From contig CAWCKS010000016.1 in assembly GCA_963796195.1 (NCBI GenBank), forward strand, positions 151,997 to 215,996: DNA of 64,000 nt, written 5' to 3'. How positions within the stretch are numbered: position 1 is the stretch's first letter; every line of letters begins with the position of its first letter. Below the pieces are notes generated by a model. That model was given only the letters and a program-made list of their open reading frames with translations, was not told where the DNA came from and made no database searches. The stretch comes from CAWCKS01 sp963796195. GTDB lineage: Bacteria > Pseudomonadota > Alphaproteobacteria > Rhizobiales > Xanthobacteraceae. Positions 44,760-53,313 of this stretch are shown one piece after another. The position numbers and the translations under genes were made by a program.

Positions 44760-45467
44760 CTACACCGCCTCGGCACGGCCAAAGCGATCGTCGAGCGCAT
44801 AGCCGGCGCCGCGTACGGTGCGGATCGGATCGGCGGCGCGGCCGGCATTCAAGACCTTGCGCAGGCGGCCGATGTGAACGTCGACGGTGCGCTCATCGAT
44901 GTAGATGTCGCGGCCCCAGACCCCGTCGAGCAGCTGCTCGCGGCTAAACACCCGTCCCGGATGCTGCAGGAAGAATTCCAACAGGCGATATTCTGTCGGG
45001 CCGAGATCGATCGGCTGACCGGCGCGCGCCACACGGCGCTTCTCGCGATCGAGCTCGAGATCGCCGAAGGTCAGGATGTTGGCGAGCCGTTCGGGCGCCG
45101 CGCGGCGCAACAGGCCCTTGACCCGCGCCAGCAGTTCCGGGACCGAGAACGGCTTGACGATGTAATCGTCGGCGCCGGTGGCAAGGCCGCGAACGCGCTC
45201 GCTTTCCTCGCCGCGCGCCGTCAGCATGATGATCGGCAGCTGGCGGGTCTCAGGCCGGGCGCGCAAGCGCCGGCACAGCTCGATGCCGGAGAGGCCCGGC
45301 AACATCCAGTCCAGCACCACGACATCGGGAATCCGCTCCTTCAGCCGGGTGTCGGCCTCGTCGCCGCGAACGACGGTCTCGACGTCATAGCCCTCCGCCT
45401 CCAGATTATAGCGGAGCAACGTCGCCAAGGCCTCTTCGTCCTCGACGACCAGAATGCGGGCACTCAT
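44760..45467 (-). CDS. phoB: Phosphate regulon response regulator PhoB
   Basis: A 235-residue OmpR-family regulator. The receiver domain has the acidic pair in ILVVEDEEALATLLRYNLEA, the phospho-acceptor Asp in DVVVLDWMLPGLSGIELCRR and the switch Thr/Lys in IIMLTARGEES and DDYIVKPFSVPELLARVKGL. The winged helix contains LGPTEYRLLEFFLQHPGRVF and DERTVDVHIGRLRKVL. ATG 45467 is chosen. It should bind the Pho box upstream of pstS. Confidence 0.96.
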   Translation of the reverse strand: MSARILVVEDEEALATLLRYNLEAEGYDVETVVRGDEADTRLKERIPDVVVLDWMLPGLSGIELCRRLRARPETRQLPIIMLTARGEESERVRGLATGADDYIVKPFSVPELLARVKGLLRRAAPERLANILTFGDLELDREKRRVARAGQPIDLGPTEYRLLEFFLQHPGRVFSREQLLDGVWGRDIYIDERTVDVHIGRLRKVLNAGRAADPIRTVRGAGYALDDRFGRAEAV

Positions 45468-45490
45468 GTCCGGTTGTTCCCTGCGCAAAC

Positions 45491-46210
45491 TCAGTTAGCG
45501 CCCGGGGCGATCGACGCAAAACTAGTCATGTCGCCCTTCGGGCGTTTGTCGGAAATCTGCTGTCCTTCGATCATGTAAAATACGGTTTCGGCGATGTTGG
45601 TGGCGTGATCGCCCATCCGCTCGATGTTCTTGGCGCAGAACATCAGGTGCAGACAGAACGAGATGTTGCGCGGATCTTCCATCATGTAGGTCAGGAGTTC
45701 GCGGAACAGCGACGTACACAGCGCGTCGACTTCCTCGTCGCCCTTCCAGACCTGCATCGCCGCCGGCACGTCGTGGGCGGCGTAGGCGTCCAGCACTGCC
45801 TTGATCTGCACCAGCACGAGCCTGGCCATGTGCTCGAGGCCGCGGATCAGCTTGAGCGGGTTGAAATCGCCCTCAAGCGCGGTGATGCGCTTGGCGTTGT
45901 TCTTGGCGAGATCGCCGATCCGCTCGAGGTCGGTGGCGACGCGTAGCGCGCTGACGATCTCGCGCAGATCGACCGCCATCGGCTGGCGCCGCGCAATGGT
46001 CAGCACCGCGCGCTCTTCCAGCGCGTGCTGCAGCTTGTCGATATCGACATCGCGCTCGACCACGAGCTTGGCGAGGCTGGTATCGCGACGAATGAGGGCA
46101 TCGACCGAATCCATGATCTGGCGCTCGGCCAGGCCGCCCATTTCGGCGACCAGGCGGGTCAGCTCCTGCAGATCGATATCGAAGGCCTTGGCTGTATGTT
46201 CCGACGCCAT
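45491..46210 (-). CDS. phoU: Phosphate signalling protein PhoU
   Basis: A 239-residue protein with two PhoU three-helix repeats. E/DxxxD metal-binding motifs occur in ALRVATDLERIGDLAKNNAK and HLMFCAKNIERMGDHATNIA. It links PstSCAB to PhoR and represses the regulon when phosphate is plentiful. It sits 23 bases after pstB and precedes phoB. Confidence 0.96.
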   Translation of the reverse strand: MASEHTAKAFDIDLQELTRLVAEMGGLAERQIMDSVDALIRRDTSLAKLVVERDVDIDKLQHALEERAVLTIARRQPMAVDLREIVSALRVATDLERIGDLAKNNAKRITALEGDFNPLKLIRGLEHMARLVLVQIKAVLDAYAAHDVPAAMQVWKGDEEVDALCTSLFRELLTYMMEDPRNISFCLHLMFCAKNIERMGDHATNIAETVFYMIEGQQISDKRPKGDMTSFASIAPGAN

Positions 46211-46233
46211 AATCTATTCCTCTGCCCTCACCG

Positions 46234-47049
46234 TCAGCCGAACCGGCCGGTGATATAGTCTTGCGTCCGGCGATCGCCGGGCGAGGTGAATATCTTCGAA
46301 GTATCGCCGAACTCGATCAGCTCGCCGAGATACATGAAGGCGGTGAAATCCGAGACGCGCGCGGCCTGCTGCATGTTATGCGTCACGATCGCGATCGTGT
46401 AATCCTCTTTCAACTCGTCGATCAGGGTCTCGATCTTGGCGGTCGAGATCGGATCGAGCGCCGAGCACGGCTCGTCGAACAGGATCACCTCGGGCCGGAC
46501 CGCGACCGTGCGCGCGATGCACAGGCGCTGCTGCTGGCCGCCGGACAGGCTCAGGCCGCTCGCGGCGAGCTTGTCCTTGACCTCGTCCCACAACGCGGCA
46601 CGACGCAACGAATGCTCGACGCGATCGTCGAGCTCGCTCTTCGACAGCCGCTCGTAGAGGCGGATGCCGAACGCGATGTTTTCGTAGATCGACATCGGGA
46701 ACGGCGTCGGCTTCTGGAACACCATGCCAACGCGGGCGCGCAGCAGGTTGAGGTCGAGCCGCGGCGACAGCACGTTCTCGCCGTCGAGCGTGACTTCGCC
46801 GACCGCGTGCTGGCCGGGATAGAGGTCGTACATCCGGTTCAGGATGCGCAGCAACGTCGACTTGCCGCAGCCGGACGGACCGATGAAGGCTGTCGCCTTG
46901 TTGGCGTAAAGCGGCAGGTTGATGTTCTTCAGCGCCTTGCTGTCGCCGTAGAAGAAATCGAGGTTCTTGATCGAAATCTTCGTCATCAAAGCCGACTGAT
47001 CGATCGGGGCGTGCGAGACGACGGGAGTGGACACCGACGCAAGGTTCAT
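46234..47049 (-). CDS. pstB: Phosphate ABC transporter ATP-binding protein PstB
   Basis: A 271-residue ATPase subunit. Walker A is FIGPSGCGKSTLLRILNRMY, the Q-loop region VGMVFQKPTPFPMSIYENIA is typical of PstB, the signature is GLSLSGGQQQRLCIARTVAV and Walker B is VILFDEPCSALDPISTAKIE. ATG 47049 overlaps the pstA stop (ATGA). It powers high-affinity phosphate import. Confidence 0.97.
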   Translation of the reverse strand: MNLASVSTPVVSHAPIDQSALMTKISIKNLDFFYGDSKALKNINLPLYANKATAFIGPSGCGKSTLLRILNRMYDLYPGQHAVGEVTLDGENVLSPRLDLNLLRARVGMVFQKPTPFPMSIYENIAFGIRLYERLSKSELDDRVEHSLRRAALWDEVKDKLAASGLSLSGGQQQRLCIARTVAVRPEVILFDEPCSALDPISTAKIETLIDELKEDYTIAIVTHNMQQAARVSDFTAFMYLGELIEFGDTSKIFTSPGDRRTQDYITGRFG

Positions 47050-47891
47050 GACGCTTTCCTCGATCCCGCAAGCGCGCGGGCGACGATGCTCAGCAGGAGC
47101 ACGGACATTGTGATGATGAGCGCACCGGTCCAGGCCAGGCTCTGCCATTCCTTGTAAGGACTGAGCGCGAACTGGAAGATCACCGCCGGCAGGCTTGCCA
47201 TCGGCGCATTCAGGTTGGAAGAGAAGAACTGGTTGTTGAGCGCGGTGAACAACAGCGGTGCGGTCTCGCCGGACACGCGGGCGACCGCGAGCAGAACGCC
47301 GGTCACGATACCGGACAGCGCCGCGCGATAGGCGATGTTGCGGATCATCAGGGAGCGCGGCAGGCCGATCGACACCGCGGCTTCACGCAGCGTGTTGGGC
47401 ACCAGGACCAGCATGTCCTCGGTGGTGCGAACCACGACAGGGATGACGAGCACCGCAAGCGAAACCGCGCCAGCGAGCGCCGAGAAATGACCCATCGGTC
47501 GAACCAGAATCTCGTAGATGAACAGGCCGACCACGATTGAGGGCGCGCTGAGCAGAATGTCATTGATGAAGCGCACGATGCTGGTGAGTTTGTCGTGCCG
47601 GCCGTACTCGGCCATGTAGGTGCCGGCCAGCAGACCGATCGGGGTGCCGATCACGACACCAAGCACCGTCATGATGAGGCTTCCGGAGATCGCATTGAGC
47701 AGGCCACCGTCCGCTCCTGGCGGCGGGGTCATCTCGGTGAAGACTTTCAGCGAGAGGCCGCTAAAGCCTTCCCAGAACAGGCCGAACAGGATCACGGCAA
47801 GCCAGGCCAGCCCGATACCGGTCGCGGCGAGCGAGGCCGTCACCGCGACAAAGTTGCGACGACGACGCCTGGAGTAGATTGCTAGGTCCAT
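47046..47891 (-). CDS. pstA: Phosphate ABC transporter permease PstA
   Basis: A 281-residue inner-membrane permease with six helices. The binding-protein-dependent transport motif region is VPNTLREAAVSIGLPRSLMI with RVSGETAPLLFTALNNQFFS typical of PstA. GGLLNAISGSLIMTVLGVVI and SAPSIVVGLFIYEILV are membrane segments. ATG 47891 shares a base with the pstC stop; the longer frame above is the opposite-frame shadow of pstC. Confidence 0.96.
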   Translation of the reverse strand: MDLAIYSRRRRRNFVAVTASLAATGIGLAWLAVILFGLFWEGFSGLSLKVFTEMTPPPGADGGLLNAISGSLIMTVLGVVIGTPIGLLAGTYMAEYGRHDKLTSIVRFINDILLSAPSIVVGLFIYEILVRPMGHFSALAGAVSLAVLVIPVVVRTTEDMLVLVPNTLREAAVSIGLPRSLMIRNIAYRAALSGIVTGVLLAVARVSGETAPLLFTALNNQFFSSNLNAPMASLPAVIFQFALSPYKEWQSLAWTGALIITMSVLLLSIVARALAGSRKAS

Positions 47892-48886
47892 CAGCCGGCC
47901 CTCAGTTCCATGCGGAGCAGCATGTAGCGCGCAGCCGCGAGTACGACGAACGTGATGAAGAACAGGATCAGGCCGAGCGCGATCAAGGACGAGGTATAGA
48001 GATCGCCGACCGCCTCGGTGAATTCGTTGGCGATGGTCGCCGAGATCGTTGTGCCGGGCGCCAGCACCGAGGCCGCGATCTTGTGCGCGTTGCCGATCAC
48101 GAAGGTGACCGCCATGGTCTCGCCAAGCGCGCGGCCAAGGCCGAGCATCACGCCGCCGATCACGCCGACGCGGGCATAAGGCAGGACCACGTAGCGCATG
48201 ACTTCCCAGGTGCTGCAGCCGAGGCCGTAGGCCGCTTCCTTTAGTACCGGCGGCACCGAGTCGAACACGTCGCGCGAGATCGAAGTGATGAACGGCAGCA
48301 CCATGATCGCCAGGATCAAGCCGGCGGTCAGCATGCCGATGCCGTATGGCGGACCGGCGAACAGCGCGTTCAGGACCGGTATGTTGGCGAAGGTATCGAT
48401 CAGGGCCGGCTGCACATGCTGCTGCAGGAACGGCGCCAGCACGAACAGGCCCCAGATGCCATAGATGATGCTGGGGATGCCGGCGAGCAGCTCGATCGCG
48501 ATGCCGATCGGCCGCCGCAGCCATTTCGGGCACAACTCGGTCAGGAACATCGCGATCAAGAGGCCGAAGGGAATGGCAAAAAGCATTGCGATGAACGACG
48601 TCATCACCGTTCCGTACATCGCCGCCGCCGCCCCGAACTTTTCAGTCACAGGGTTCCAGCTTGATGAAGTGATGAAGTCGAAGCCGAACTCATGGAGCGC
48701 CGGCAGGGCGCCGATCACCAGCGACAGCATCACGCCGCCGAGCAGCACCAGCACGCCGATCGCCGCACTGCGCGTCAGCAAGCGGAACATGTTGTCGCTC
48801 AAGCGGAACCGGTCGAGAGCCCGCGCGCGCTCCTTGACGTCCTGAGCGCCGATGCCGGCTTCCTGCTGCAACGCTAAATCCGCCAC
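47891..48886 (-). CDS. pstC: Phosphate ABC transporter permease PstC
   Basis: A 331-residue permease partner of PstA with a longer N-terminal arm (LQQEAGIGAQDVKERARALD). Family motifs: SAAIGVLVLLGGVMLSLVIG, AIELLAGIPSIIYGIWGLFV and VPPVLKEAAYGLGCSTWEVM with GLGRALGETMAVTFVIGNAH. GTG 48886 is preferred over ATG 48910 because GGGGAGG lies seven bases before it. It follows pstS after a 209-base gap with a strong stem-loop. Confidence 0.95.
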   Translation of the reverse strand: MADLALQQEAGIGAQDVKERARALDRFRLSDNMFRLLTRSAAIGVLVLLGGVMLSLVIGALPALHEFGFDFITSSSWNPVTEKFGAAAAMYGTVMTSFIAMLFAIPFGLLIAMFLTELCPKWLRRPIGIAIELLAGIPSIIYGIWGLFVLAPFLQQHVQPALIDTFANIPVLNALFAGPPYGIGMLTAGLILAIMVLPFITSISRDVFDSVPPVLKEAAYGLGCSTWEVMRYVVLPYARVGVIGGVMLGLGRALGETMAVTFVIGNAHKIAASVLAPGTTISATIANEFTEAVGDLYTSSLIALGLILFFITFVVLAAARYMLLRMELRAG

Positions 48887-49030
48887 CGATTGCCTCCCCG
48901 CGGGCTGCATATTCCCATCTCCGCTCTCGTCGCGCGCAAGCTAGTCGCGCTTCGAACAAACACACAAGATCGGAGCCAGGTACTACTCACACGTCTTCTT
49001 GGAATTTTGTGCTTGATTTCTTCAACTCGC

Positions 49031-49050
49031 ACGCGCCGCTGCCGGCGCGT
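49031..49050 (-). promoter_or_regulatory. Perfect stem-loop between pstS and pstC
   Basis: ACGCGCCG-ctgc-CGGCGCGT forms an 8-bp perfect stem with a four-base loop, 46 bases after the pstS stop. A second imperfect GGCGGCGGGG/CCCTGCCGCC stem precedes it. There is no T-run. The likely effect is to stabilise or partly terminate pstS mRNA, giving more binding protein than permease. Confidence 0.65.
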
Positions 49051-49095
49051 CAGCATCGGCGGCAGGGCTGTTCGCCCCGCCGCCGTCGCGTTACG

Positions 49096-50136
49096 TCACA
49101 TCGTATGGAGCGGCTTGCCGTCGGTGCCCTTGATTTCCTTCGCCCACGTCGCCTTGACGCTGTCGGCGACGACCTTGGGCATCGCGATGTAGTCAAGCTC
49201 GTCGGCCATCTTGGCGCCCTTGTCATAGGCCCAGCCGAAGAACTTAAGGGCTTCGGTTGCCGCCGCCGGATCCTGCGGTTGCTTGTGGATCAGGATCCAG
49301 GTCGCCGCGGTCATCGGCCAGGAATCCGCGCCCGGCTGATTGGCGAGGATCACGCCATAGCCAGGCTGCGAATCCCACTTGGCATTGGCGGCTGCGGCCG
49401 CGAACGCCGCCGAGGTCGGCGAAACGGTCTTGCCTTCCTTGTTGATCATCTTGGTGAAGGTCAGCTTGTTCTGCTTGGCGTAGGCGTATTCGACGTAGCC
49501 GATCGAACCCTTGGCCTGGCCGACATTGTTGGAGACGCCTTCGTTACCCTTGGCGCCGATGCCGACCGGCCATTCGACCGACGTGTTGGCACCGACTTTC
49601 GACTTCCAGTCTGGGCTCACTTCCGAGAGATAAGTCGCGAAGTTGAAGGTGGTGCCCGAGCCGTCGGAACGGTGTACGACGACAATCGCCTGCGAGGTCA
49701 GCTTGGCGCTCGGGTTGAGCTTCTTGATCGCCGGGTCATCCCAGGTCTTGATCTCGCCGAGATAGATCTTGGCAATGGTCGGGCCGTCGAGCACAAGGTC
49801 GCCCGGGTTGACGCCGTCGAGGTTGACGACCGGCACGATGCCGCCCATCACCATCGGAAACTGCACGAGGCCGTTCTTCTCGAGTTCTTCGCCCTTGAGC
49901 GGCGCGTCGGAGGCGCCGAACGTCACGGTCTTGGCTTCGATCTGCTTGATGCCTCCGCCGGAGCCGATCGATTGATAGTTCAGCCCGACGTTGGTCTCTT
50001 TCTTATAGGCGTCTGCCCATTTGGCGTAGATCGGATAGGGAAAGGTCGCGCCGGCGCCAGAAATGTCGGCGGCTTTCGCAGGCAGCAAGGTCGCCGCGAG
50101 CAAGCCCGCCGCGAGCAGTGTCTTGGTGAATGTCAT
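49096..50136 (-). CDS. pstS: Periplasmic phosphate-binding protein PstS
   Basis: A 346-residue binding protein with signal peptide MTFTKTLLAAGLLAATLLPA (cleaved before ADISGAG). Phosphate-binding loops: GAGATFPYPIYAKWADAYKK, IGSGGGIKQIEAKTVTFGAS and VVVHRSDGSGTTFNFATYLS. GGAGAG precedes ATG 50136. A Pho box lies about 100 bases upstream. First gene of pstSCAB-phoU-phoB. Confidence 0.97.
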   Translation of the reverse strand: MTFTKTLLAAGLLAATLLPAKAADISGAGATFPYPIYAKWADAYKKETNVGLNYQSIGSGGGIKQIEAKTVTFGASDAPLKGEELEKNGLVQFPMVMGGIVPVVNLDGVNPGDLVLDGPTIAKIYLGEIKTWDDPAIKKLNPSAKLTSQAIVVVHRSDGSGTTFNFATYLSEVSPDWKSKVGANTSVEWPVGIGAKGNEGVSNNVGQAKGSIGYVEYAYAKQNKLTFTKMINKEGKTVSPTSAAFAAAAANAKWDSQPGYGVILANQPGADSWPMTAATWILIHKQPQDPAAATEALKFFGWAYDKGAKMADELDYIAMPKVVADSVKATWAKEIKGTDGKPLHTM

Positions 50137-50233
50137 GGATCTCTCCTTCGGTTCCCGATGCCCGCATCCCGATGCGCCAGCCCCGGTGGCTCCCCCCTTA
50201 GGAGCCCTTGCCGGACCCTTTTATGATGGTTAG

Positions 50234-50251
50234 GTGACAGTCACGTGACAG
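50234..50251 (-). promoter_or_regulatory. Pho box upstream of pstS
   Basis: Read on the minus strand the site is CTGTCAC-GTGA-CTGTCAC: two perfect 7-base direct repeats with a 4-base spacer, the canonical PhoB site. About ten bases downstream is an AT-rich CATCATAAAAG that can serve as the -10. It lies between phoR (upstream) and pstS, so pstSCAB-phoU-phoB has its own phosphate-responsive promoter. Confidence 0.93.
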
Positions 50252-50279
50252 CGTCAAGCAGCTGAAATACTTGCGCTTA

Positions 50280-51569
50280 TTACGCCAGCGCCGCTTGACG
50301 CGCGGGGAAAACCGCGGTGAACGTCGCGCCCTTGCCCGGGGTGCTCTCGATCAGCAGCCGGCCGCGATGGCGGTTCAGAATGTGCTTCACCAGCGACAGC
50401 CCAAGGCCGGTTCCACCCTGCGCCCGGCTATCGCCGACATCGACGCGATAGAACCGCTCGGTCAGCCGCGGCACATGCTCCGGCGCAATGCCCGGCCCGT
50501 AGTCCCGTACCTTGACGCGAACCTCGGGGCTACCATCGGGCGCGGTCGCGGTCGACATCGCAACGTCGACCTTGCCGCCCGAGGCGCCGTACTTCAGGCC
50601 ATTCTCGATCAGGTTCTCGAACAGGCGCAGCAACTCGTCACGGTCGCCGGGCATCACGATTGGCGCCGGCGGCATGTCGACATTGATGGTGACGCCGCGC
50701 TCGCGCGCCAGCGGCTCGAGCCCGTCGACCACCTGGCGCAGGATCGGCGCGAGATCGACCGGCGTCTCCGGCCGCACATGCGCCGACAATTCGATGCGCG
50801 AGAGCGACAACAGATCGTCGATCAGCCGCGCCATCCGCGTCGCCTGCGCGCGCATGATGGCAAGAAAGCGTTCGCGCGCATTGGTGTCGTCGCGCGCCGG
50901 CCCCTGCAGCGTATCGATAAAGCCAGACAGTGCCGCGAGCGGCGTGCGCAATTCATGGCTGGCGTTGGCGACGAAATCGGCGCGCAGCTCCTCGACCCGG
51001 CGCAGCGGCGTCTGGTCATGAAAGATCATCAGCATCGCGGCTTCGAGCGTGCCGACACCGGCGGGCAGCGGCACCGGCGTGACGATCAGCTCCAGCCAGC
51101 GATCGATCGGCGCGTGATGCACGTAGTCGACGCGCTGCGGCTTGTTCGATGCGAGCGCCTTGCGCAGCGTTGCGATCACCTCGGGCGCGCGCAACGCCGA
51201 TTGCGCGGGCTCGCCGACGCGCAGCGCCGGCGCGAGCTCCGCGGCGGCGGCGTTGAAATGCAGAACCCGACCGGCGCGATCGAGCACGACAACGGGATCG
51301 GGGAGCCCTGCGACAACCGCACGTACCGCCTCGGCCTCCACCGGCTGGCGACGCGGCTCGTCATCACGGGCACGCGCAACATCAGGCAGCCGCCACGGCA
51401 CCAGAGTTGCGACCGCAATGCAGGCAAATGCGAACAGTGCGCGCGGCGCGGAAAAATCGCCGAGCACAACAAAAGCGCCGAGGACGGTCGCGCTGACCAC
51501 CAAAATCACGGTCGCCCGGCGCAGCCGGCCGGCCCATTCACGCGACAGGGAGGGCGAAACGAGTTCCAT
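50280..51569 (-). CDS. phoR: Phosphate regulon sensor histidine kinase PhoR
   Basis: A 429-residue kinase with two N-terminal membrane helices (TVILVVSATVLGAFVVLGDF, ALFAFACIAVATLVPW), a PAS domain (PDPVVVLDRAGRVLHFNAAA), a HisKA domain with the phospho-His in FVANASHELRTPLAALSGFI, and an ATPase domain with FENLIENGLKYGASGG, VRDYGPGIAPEHV and GGTGLGLSLVKHILNRHRG. It lacks a large periplasmic domain, as in other PhoR proteins that sense through PhoU. It phosphorylates PhoB. Confidence 0.95.
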   Translation of the reverse strand: MELVSPSLSREWAGRLRRATVILVVSATVLGAFVVLGDFSAPRALFAFACIAVATLVPWRLPDVARARDDEPRRQPVEAEAVRAVVAGLPDPVVVLDRAGRVLHFNAAAAELAPALRVGEPAQSALRAPEVIATLRKALASNKPQRVDYVHHAPIDRWLELIVTPVPLPAGVGTLEAAMLMIFHDQTPLRRVEELRADFVANASHELRTPLAALSGFIDTLQGPARDDTNARERFLAIMRAQATRMARLIDDLLSLSRIELSAHVRPETPVDLAPILRQVVDGLEPLARERGVTINVDMPPAPIVMPGDRDELLRLFENLIENGLKYGASGGKVDVAMSTATAPDGSPEVRVKVRDYGPGIAPEHVPRLTERFYRVDVGDSRAQGGTGLGLSLVKHILNRHRGRLLIESTPGKGATFTAVFPARQAALA

Positions 51570-51637
51570 CCGGCGCTCTCTTGCTCACGGCCTTCGGCCG
51601 ACTTTCCACCGGCTGACATCTTTAAGAGCAAAGCCGG

Positions 51638-52723
51638 TTACGCCCGGCGGCTCTTCTCCTTCGTCATCGATCGGTTGATCGTCCGCGGATCGATCTCGGC
51701 GGCGATCAAATCAGCTGCCGACGGTACAACATCGGATGTGTCAGTTACGCGACGGCGCGCATGGGCGCTTGTCACCAACTCGCGAATAGCCAGGATACAC
51801 AGCGACAGCACGAACGGCGCGATGTAATAAAGGACACGGAACAGCAGAAGGCCAGCCAGCAAATCCTCGCGGTCGAGCTGCCACAGCCCGACCAGCATCG
51901 CGGCGTCGAATACGCCAAGGCCTCCGGGCGAGTGGCTGGCAAAACCGAGCAGCGTCGCCGAGACGAAGATCACCGCCACCGTGACGAAGCCGATGTGCGG
52001 CTCGTCCGGGACCAGCATGTACATCGCGAGCGCACAGCAGGCGAGATCGATGATCCCGATCCCGATCTGCAACAGCGTCAGCGGGCCGCCGGGCAATACG
52101 ACCGTCCAGGGACCGCGGCCCATGCGCCGCGGCCGGGCCCAGACCCACCCGATATAGCCGATCAGGCCGATCAGCATCCCGATCCCGAACGTGCGGTTGA
52201 GCCAGACCGGCAACTGGTCGATTGCTTTCGCAGCCTCGGGATGGAAGGCGATGCCGAGCCCGAGCACGGCAGCGTTGCCGAGCCAGAACGTCAATCCGGC
52301 GATGAAGCAAATCTTGGCGACATCGACGCCGGTCAGGCCCCAGTTCGAATAGATGCGATAGCGCACTGCACCGCCGGTCAGGACGCTGGCACCGACATTG
52401 TGCCCGACCGAGTAGCTCGTGAAGCCCGCAAGCGCCGCGATCCGGTAGGGAATGTCAGCGCGCCCGATCGTCCGTAGCGCGAACAGGTCATACAGCGTGA
52501 GCGTGACATAGCCGGCTGCGACAAACAGCGCCGACAGCGCAATCTGCCGCGGCTCGGTATCCTTGATCGCATCCACGACTTGGTCGAAGTCGAGGTCGTG
52601 CAGCATGTGGTAGAGAACGTAGCAGGCGACGCCGATGATCGTGAGGCTGAGCAGGACGCCCACTTTGTGCAGGATCTGCTTCTCGCGCAGGAACACCATC
52701 GTTCTGCGAACGGATCGCAGCAT
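51638..52723 (-). CDS. Lysylphosphatidylglycerol synthase/UPF0104-type membrane protein
   Basis: A 361-residue polytopic protein with about eight helices, like the flippase half of MprF without the aminoacyl transferase domain. Conserved stretches are YDLFALRTIGRADIPYRIAA, GHNVGASVLTGGAVRYRIYS, VAKICFIAGLTFWLGNAAVL and GFASHSPGGLGVFDAAMLVG. It probably moves a phospholipid or isoprenoid-linked substrate across the inner membrane. Substrate not known. A C-terminal basic tail follows the last helix. Confidence 0.85.
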   Translation of the reverse strand: MLRSVRRTMVFLREKQILHKVGVLLSLTIIGVACYVLYHMLHDLDFDQVVDAIKDTEPRQIALSALFVAAGYVTLTLYDLFALRTIGRADIPYRIAALAGFTSYSVGHNVGASVLTGGAVRYRIYSNWGLTGVDVAKICFIAGLTFWLGNAAVLGLGIAFHPEAAKAIDQLPVWLNRTFGIGMLIGLIGYIGWVWARPRRMGRGPWTVVLPGGPLTLLQIGIGIIDLACCALAMYMLVPDEPHIGFVTVAVIFVSATLLGFASHSPGGLGVFDAAMLVGLWQLDREDLLAGLLLFRVLYYIAPFVLSLCILAIRELVTSAHARRRVTDTSDVVPSAADLIAAEIDPRTINRSMTKEKSRRA

Positions 52724-53007
52724 CTCAACCTCGATACTTCGCTCGTTCGGCTGCGAAAATCTCGCAACGCCGAAATGCCCCCCTTTTGGCTTCTGACGAC
52801 CGTCCTAGCAGAACTATCACGCGTTCGCGAGGGTCGCTCGGCTGCGGCGCCAGGCCATCCTTAAGAATTCGAGGACGCGCCCAAAAATGTTCCGGCGTCA
52901 TCCGCGGTGCAAAAAGCGGACGCAACGGACGTGTTTAGCGCCGCAGCCTGCCTGTTAGACATTGTGATTGGCTTGCCAGGTTCAATGGGTGAGCGCCGAA
53001 GCACCGC

Positions 53008-53313
53008 TCAAGGTCGAGGCGCCGAGCGCCAGATCACGCGCTCGCGCAGCCACGAGCCGATCGCGCAGCCCACAAAATAGACTGACAGCATGGCAAGCCC
53101 AAGATCGAGCCAGTAGCCAAGGCGCCCGGGCACGAGGCGCGCCGCCGACAGCACGATGGCGAGCACAAGGACTGCGGCGGCAATCTGCATCGTGCGCTTG
53201 GCGAGGCCGGTGCCGCGCTGCACGATCGCGATCCAGCCCATCGCAAGCCCGATGACGGCAGCTCCCGCTAACCACGGCCAGTGGAAGGCGACGAAATAAC
53301 TCATCAAATTCAC
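53008..53313 (-). CDS. Small three-helix membrane protein downstream of ompA-like gene
   Basis: A 101-residue protein with three hydrophobic segments (PWLAGAAVIGLAMGWIAIVQ, MQIAAAVLVLAIVLSAARLV, YWLDLGLAMLSVYFVGCAIG). GTG 53313 overlaps the stop of the OmpA-family gene (GTGA), so the two are translationally coupled and may act together at the envelope. No family name is recognised with certainty. Confidence 0.72.
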   Translation of the reverse strand: MNLMSYFVAFHWPWLAGAAVIGLAMGWIAIVQRGTGLAKRTMQIAAAVLVLAIVLSAARLVPGRLGYWLDLGLAMLSVYFVGCAIGSWLRERVIWRSAPRP

